A stretch of DNA of 32,796 nucleotides from positions 305,512 to 338,307 of the forward strand of contig BFEA01000888.1 of NCBI GenBank assembly GCA_003427395.1, given 5' to 3'. Made by a program: the position numbers and the translations under genes. How positions within the stretch are numbered: the first letter of the stretch is position 1; every line of letters starts with the position of its first letter. Under the pieces are notes generated by a model that saw nothing but the letters and a program-made list of their open reading frames with translations, had not been told where the DNA came from and did not search any database. This DNA is from Chara braunii (Eukaryota > Streptophyta > Charophyceae > Charales > Characeae). Of this stretch, positions 27,801 through 32,796 are shown one piece after another.

Positions 27801-28074
27801 TGGGCCATTTCCATGGATTTCCCAAACTGGAAAAGAAAGTACATGGCATCAATGACATGCAGTGGCAGGGCCCCGTAAGACGGTACTACCAGACCTTTCC
27901 AAACCAGGGTGAAAAAAACCGCCACAAATAGGCGCCGCAAAAACAAAACAACAAAAAATCTAGAGCCAACAACCCGACCAACGAAAACGAGTTCCGGACA
28001 AGCAAAAAGAGTACAACCCAGCGGGTCACTCACACGCCAAGTTCAAAAAGCCAAGAAAAGTCGTGCAGCACTTT

Positions 28075-29403
28075 GGGGCTCGTTAGACACTCCCTGTGGC
28101 GTCCTCAGGGCCGAAGGAAGTATCCTTTGGGGTTTTGAAGGAAATTCACGCCATCGTTCCACCTATCCTCGGGGTGGTTTCCCAAGGATGATTCCTTTCG
28201 GCCCCCAGCTGCCATTTTCATAATACAATAGTCGGCGGGAGGGGGGGGGGGGGCAGTGCCTTGGTCCATTGGGTGATGTCCGTCTCGCTATGGTGTGGTC
28301 CAGCTGCCGAAGGTGGGAAATTTTGAAAGGCGCTGGCGACGGGGGGAAAAAAAAACTTGAAAAGCAACGGACCTCCCCGTTTGAAAATCAAAATTTGAAT
28401 TGGGTGCTGGACGTCATGACGGCGACGCGGGGCAGGTGGAGTCCATATTGGCGATGGTGGAAACAGGCATTTGCAGCGACGCAGTGGAGTCGTTGTAAGT
28501 CCAGACGAAGTTGTGAGTGGCCCACGAAGGGACCAAACGGCAGAGGAGATATGGCACACACACTCTAACGGGTCGTACGCCCTTGCACTGGGAGCCGGGA
28601 CGTGGCCTGCGTGGTGGCTCATGGAGTGGTCCACTGAAGACCTGCTCTTCGCTTGCTGTCCGACGTGTCCGTCCATGATAATGCTCTTCTTCGCAGAACA
28701 CCTCTTGCGTGTGCATCCAGACAGCCTGCCGAGGATGCAGACGTGGAGGACAATTAGAAGGACAAACAAAATGATTACCAGGAGCAGCAGCGGCAACCTT
28801 CAAAAGACATCGTCCATGAATGACACGTAGGAAAAGGGCAGTAACTACACAACACCGGTACACCTCCACCAAACGATGATGGAGAGGGCACCAAACGGCA
28901 GATGCCGGTGCCCTCTAGCATTTTACATCGCCGAGAACAGTGGGGAATTGAAAGGCGGGTCGGCTAAAATATTCAATTTTGTCGACCGTTGAAGCCCTTT
29001 CTGTTTGGCGGCACGCATTGCGAGGGGGAACACCGGTTGAAGACATTCGTAGAGGCCGCCCGACCACCAACGGTTACCGTTGGCGTAAGGATTCTGGAAG
29101 CTGAACGGTGACGACCTAAGATGTTTGTGCAGTGGCCGGTAGGTACTCCAATGGACCAGCCGACGAAAATTTCTTGCCAACGATGGGTGCCCTCGCAGCT
29201 CCGATTATCGCGGATCCTTGACCTCCGAGGGACCTCGGGAGGTACCTTGGGGGAAGGCCACAAAATGGTTGTAGCCCGAGGACGCCCCGAGGATTTCCGG
29301 AGAAAATGTTTTTACGTTTTTTTTCCTTTTTTATCCCCGAGGATAGGTGGAACGATAATTTCCTTGGGGACTTTACGCTCCCAAGGAGTGTACAATGAGC
29401 TCC
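28075..29403 (-). mobile_element. Non-autonomous Harbinger derivative, 1329 bp
   Basis: The left end GGGGCTCGTTAGACACTCC (28075-28093) equals the end of the 9.4-kb element. The right end is its diverged inverse (…GGAGTGTACAATGAGCTCC, to 29403). Flanks are TTT on both sides (28072-28074, 29404-29406). 'atcgttccacctatcctcgggg' occurs inverted near both ends (28154 and 29336). Read on the minus strand, the first 900 bp follow 5943 to about 6850 of the large element in order and the rest follows its other end, so it is an internal deletion product. Confidence 0.88.
28435..28817 (-). pseudogene. Truncated trihelix gene start inside the Harbinger derivative
   Basis: From ATG 28815-28817 it reads MDDVF, a TGA at the position of Arg6 (consistent with CGA to TGA), then RLPLLLLVIILFVLLIVLHVCILGRL. 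It parallels the N terminus of the protein at 6506, including the whole hydrophobic segment and the KSI-MDG block after it. The DNA-binding domain is deleted. Confidence 0.82.
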
Positions 29404-30108
29404 TTTCTAATACGTGTAGAAGTCAAGGGGGGGCCGTCGTCTGCAGAGGGCCTGAGTTAAAAAATGGCAATTAAAAAATACCACTATTTTTGCTTATTCT
29501 AGACTGCCGCTGCTAGAAAACTTCATTTAGTGTTCTTTTTGTCATTTCATGATTTCAAAACTCAAAACGATGACTCATACATAGTTGCTTCAAAAAAAAA
29601 TTTCAACCACGACAAAAACTGAAACGCCACACTCTCCCCACCACGACATTTTCCTCCAAAGCACGCCCAATAGGACAGCTAGTGCCTCTCACTCCAACTC
29701 GTAGCCGCTAGCATGACGCGCTAAAACTCCACCAGCTTCCCGCCTTAACACAACGTGCTACTTCTTTGGCTCCTCCCTGCAGAAAACCCATCTACAGCCA
29801 CACACACACACACACACACATACACACACACACACACACACAAAATCAGTTTTTGGTATGTTTGGTTTTTTCCTTTCTCCTATTTTTTTCTAAGTACTTT
29901 TTCTGTCCCTAGCTGAGCACCCTCTAGCAGTGCCAAACAGTCGGTGGGTCCTCGTTTGGAGTGCCTATTGCACTCTTAAGGGGGGCACTCAGTTCGGGAC
30001 GTTTGTGTTGTCTGTGGGTGATGACGGATGGTCGTCAGAGTCTCCCTGGCTCAGCAGGTGGTGGGAACCAACAGTTTGCAGGATTCAATCATGATGTGAG
30101 TTGGTCAC
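29404..30108. other. No recognised gene
   Basis: AT-rich to about 29900 with a CA microsatellite, then 'ttaaggggggcactcagttc' (29976-29995), a purine-rich run. Sequence from about 30013 may be the part of the hammerhead-bearing repeat that is missing at the left window edge. Confidence 0.45.
29799..29841. repeat. (CA)n microsatellite
   Basis: About 21 CA units with one TA interruption near 29821. Confidence 0.96.
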
Positions 30109-30810
30109 GTGTCGCTTTGCTCCGTGTTGGATCTGCTGACTCCCTTATGCGCTCTGCCTCTGCCTTGCTGCCTGTCCCGCTTGCTTTGTGTGTGGTTCTC
30201 TGCAAGTTGATGTGTTCTCTGTGTGGTGTGGCTGCGTTGTTGGTGTTGCCTTGTGCTTCGTTGCTCTGCTGCCTTGCTGCTCATCCACTGGTTGTGCCTT
30301 CCGTGGTTGCTGCTTGCGTGCCTGGTAGCTTGGCTGCCTTGTTATTGTTGCCTTGTGCCTTACTGCACGGTTGCCGAGCTGCTGGTCCGCTTGCCCTGTC
30401 GTCTCTTGCGGTGTGGTTGCCTTGCTTGTGTTGCCTTCTGCGTCACTCCACGGTTGCTGTGCTGTTCACCCGTCTTCTGCTTGCCGCGTCTTTCCTTGTA
30501 GTCATTTCTGGCGTTGTGCAGCCTGTACTGTGTTGCCTGGTGCTCCACAGTGTTGTTGTCTGCTACCATGTTCCGTTGGGGACAGTCTGCCTTCAGCAAG
30601 GGTCAAAGGGCTCGTGGCCCAAACCATCAAATACGGAGATTCCGCAGATTGCCGAGGGTTCAGCCTCCTGACGAGTCAGTGCAACTCCGACGAAACAATC
30701 TTATATTTTTTCCGGTTTGCCTGCCGTGGTGTGCTTGTGTGCCTGTTTCATGTGCTTGCATGTTGTCTGCCCTCCCGCCTCCCCCGTGCCCTCCAACCTA
30801 TGCCTTGATG
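30109..30810 (+). repeat. Hammerhead-bearing dispersed repeat, copy 2
   Basis: Direct repeat of 1-720: 'gctttgctccgtgttggat' and 'cttgctgcctgtcccgcttg' near the start, imperfect internal gttgccttgtgc units, the conserved ribozyme block, and 'tctgccctcccgcctccccc' after it. Differences are mostly single substitutions, with small indels in the low-complexity part. Confidence 0.75.
30646..30701 (+). ncRNA. Type III hammerhead ribozyme, probably impaired
   Basis: Same layout as 508-563. Stem III is AGATTGC/ACAATCT, stem I GAGG/CCTC, core CTGACGA (30668-30674), stem II GTCAG/CCGAC, then GAA. Two changes matter. C30652 replaces the U at position 16.1, breaking the A15.1-U16.1 pair and changing the cleavage triplet from GTC to GCC. 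A30678 makes an A-C mismatch in stem II. N7 as C is tolerated. I expect strongly reduced cleavage. Confidence 0.8.
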
Positions 30811-31121
30811 TCTTTTTGCTTGCTTGGTTTTGACACGCCCTGATGCTTTTCTTGTCTGCCTGGTCTTGGCATCCATTTGGGACTTGTTTCTTTGGTTTGC
30901 TTGCTTGCTGTGCTTGCCTGCAGTCTGCCCTCTCACCTAGATGCCCTCTCACCTAGATGTCTGGCACGGTGGAAAGCTGGTCATGGATAACCACGTATGT
31001 ACAAGGTAGCTTCATGAGTTGTAGTAGAGTGGCAGCAAACAACATTAGTTTGGTTACGGGCGGGCCGGGCGTACCATGGGTTCCATGGGGTGCATGGCGA
31101 GTACGCCATGGGATATATTCG

Positions 31122-31146
31122 ACACACACACACACACACACACACC
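31122..31146. repeat. (CA)n microsatellite
   Basis: About 12 CA units. Just upstream, CCATGG occurs three times within 40 bp (31075-31112). Confidence 0.95.
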
Positions 31147-31203
31147 TCTTGTCTATCATATTGGTAACTGTCTCATTGTTGGGTAACCCCCTCTCAAGGA
31201 TGC

Positions 31204-31415
31204 TGCATTGCTTGCATGAAGGTCAGGTTCCTATGATGTTGGACCTACTAATGTAGGCATTGCTCACATAAAGGTAACGTTTCTATTATGCCTCATGTTA
31301 CTAACTATGGAGGCAACTGTTACACTGTTTCCTTGCTGGATTGATTCATCTCAGGCATGCTTCATCTCCTACAATAGAGGTAAAGTTGCGGCGATTTTGG
31401 ATCTACTCATCTAGG
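31204..31415 (+). repeat. Three diverged copies of a roughly 55-bp unit
   Basis: Units begin near 31204, 31257 and 31359. Each has a 'gcattgctt.cat.aaggta...tt.ctat.atg'-like start and a 'tt.ga.ctact.at.tagg'-like end. Similarity is moderate. Confidence 0.5.
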
Positions 31416-31447
31416 TGGAACAGGGGATGTTGGGGTGAACATTCACA

Positions 31448-31489
31448 AGACACACACACACACATAAACAATTGGAAGAACAAATGAAT

Positions 31490-31545
<56 letters not shown>

Positions 31546-31660
31546 GCGCACACGCACACACTCGCACATGCACACGCACGCACGCACGCACCCACACCCA
31601 CACCCACACACACCCACCCACCCACCCACACACACACCCACACCCACACACACACACATG
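31448..31660. repeat. (CA)n and derived CG/CCA-containing microsatellite
   Basis: Short CA run at 31448-31466, then a long one from 31491 that grades into CGCACA, GCAC and CCCACA units by about 31545. Frames over it read as His/Thr or Cys/Val and are artefacts. Confidence 0.95.
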
Positions 31661-32796
31661 AGCACAGTGATAGTTGGAGGAGGGGATGAACACACTCATA
31701 CATACGCACATTCATGAAAACTAGTTGACAGGAGCACACTCCCACACTCACACGACATAAAGTAAGTAGGACAAGAAAAAGAGAAGAAAAAATGGGAATG
31801 ATTACCAGCCCCACAGGTGTGCCAAATTGCTGACAACTCGCAGGAATGACCAAGGTCACTCTAAAGACTCCTGAGAAACCCCATCTACCCGTAAACCCAG
31901 TTACCAGATGAGGGCCCTGTAGACTATAAGTATAGATTGTTGGGAATGTTGTCTTTTGGTTATGGGCTCTGATACGACAAGTGTGCTCCGGTGATTCTGT
32001 CATGGAACTGCCTTGTGGACAGTTCTACCCTTAGTGAACTTCCTTTCATATATGGGTGTTGTGACCTTAACTGGGTGTACCACCGTGGAGCCTATAGGCC
32101 GTCCTCGGACGAGTCCTCCCCTATCCTACGGCTAATGAATGGTACCATCCAGGGGAAGCCTCGGTGCTATCGAGATCGGCACTACCTAACGGTTAATGCT
32201 AATAAATCAACAGTTACCACGAATACCAACCCTCCTCGATACAGACCACCACCATCTCGATTATTTCAATAAATACCTTGGGTACCCCGGGCATTCTCAT
32301 CTACTTTTTCAATTACTGTTGTGATACTCTGAATTGTGTGGTTGACAAGTGTTTTTTTTTGGATGGAGAGTGCTGCATTCTGCTATGGCTGGCTTGGACT
32401 TGGATAACTTTCTGTACGCCAAACTGTAATGAATGAGCAAAGCGAGGACGAAGCGGTATAGTCTCTTCCCAGCCGTCCATGTTGCCTGTTTTGGATATGT
32501 TGGAAGGATGTGGGCTCGTTGAGTCTATGATTGCAGGTTCTAATGAAACCCTTTGATGAGCCTAGAGGTGGCAAACAGCGAAAAAGCTTTTAGGGACGGG
32601 CACACCCTGCCTGCTATTACTGCCCGTCTTCCTATCATGAGACCTCTCCGCCGGATCCCCCTGAAAGACCTGAAGTCCACCTTTCTCATCTTTCCTCCAT
32701 CTCTCACTCTCTGGATAGGATATGATCTCGGCTATCAGTATTAGGGACCAATGAGTTTTTTCCTAACGCTCTCTCCCTCTCCCCTTTCCCCCCCCC
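31661..32796. other. No recognised gene
   Basis: Mixed sequence. On the minus strand 31964-31974 reads TATCAGAGCCC, similar to an initiator-tRNA primer-binding site, but no matching LTR pair is visible. AATAAA occurs at about 32269. It ends in C/T-rich low complexity. Confidence 0.4.

Larger units (their letters stand above)
26661..28071. other. Mostly unassigned, with two short-repeat scraps
   Basis: Apart from the two core fragments listed separately at 27471-27531 and 27721-27800, I see only short frames and a G homopolymer near 27114-27123. No gene was recognised. Confidence 0.5.

Noticed and set aside
31403-31711. Cys/Val-rich frames over the CA tract
   Set aside because: Microsatellite translation artefact.

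Overview
This is a repeat-dominated stretch of a nuclear genome from the green (streptophyte) lineage. It looks like a charophyte-type alga such as Chara, but that is inference from overall character, since there is no species marker. I found no convincing host housekeeping gene. The window is layered transposable elements, non-autonomous repeats and long microsatellites, with one 85-base assembly gap (12370-12454) and a few single ambiguous bases.

Layout. 1-720 is a repeat that carries a complete type III hammerhead ribozyme (508-563). A diverged direct copy lies at 30109-30810 with its own, apparently damaged, ribozyme (30646-30701). 930-2930 holds CA and GA microsatellites, a strong hairpin and no recognised gene. 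2935-3162 is a hAT/DUF659-like transposase scrap. About 3480-5042 is a broken Penelope-like reverse transcriptase, and a second scrap of the same kind of protein lies at 15784-16083.

5410-15456 is a nested pair of DNA transposons. An older element with about 130-bp terminal inverted repeats flanked by TA contains a 36-bp satellite. It was invaded by a 9.36-kb PIF/Harbinger element (5943-15305) with a 21-bp identical terminal inverted repeat and a TTA target duplication. The Harbinger element carries a trihelix/Myb-like DNA-binding protein with an N-terminal membrane-type helix (6506-8449, +), a second protein of unknown function (9696-11391, +, disrupted upstream) followed by a roughly 580-bp (GAT)n tract, and a convergent DDE transposase (14887-13294, -, disrupted near its C terminus). 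By known Harbinger biology the DDE protein and the Myb-like protein act together: the second binds subterminal repeats and helps recruit the first. A 1.33-kb deletion derivative of the same family sits at 28075-29403 in reverse orientation and keeps the start of the trihelix gene.

About 17307-21990 (possibly to 22690) is a degraded L1-type LINE. It retains endonuclease, reverse transcriptase and a C-terminal zinc-knuckle region. It is interrupted by SINE-like units, by a 213-bp hAT-type MITE whose excision would restore the endonuclease GDWN motif exactly, and by an A-tailed short repeat. From 19.6 to 27.8 kb a short interspersed repeat family recurs in both orientations. Its copies carry a hairpin whose stem sequence differs from copy to copy while staying self-complementary. 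22.9-24.04 kb has a cluster of CACGTG motifs. 29.8-31.7 kb is rich in CA repeats, and the last kilobase has no recognisable gene.
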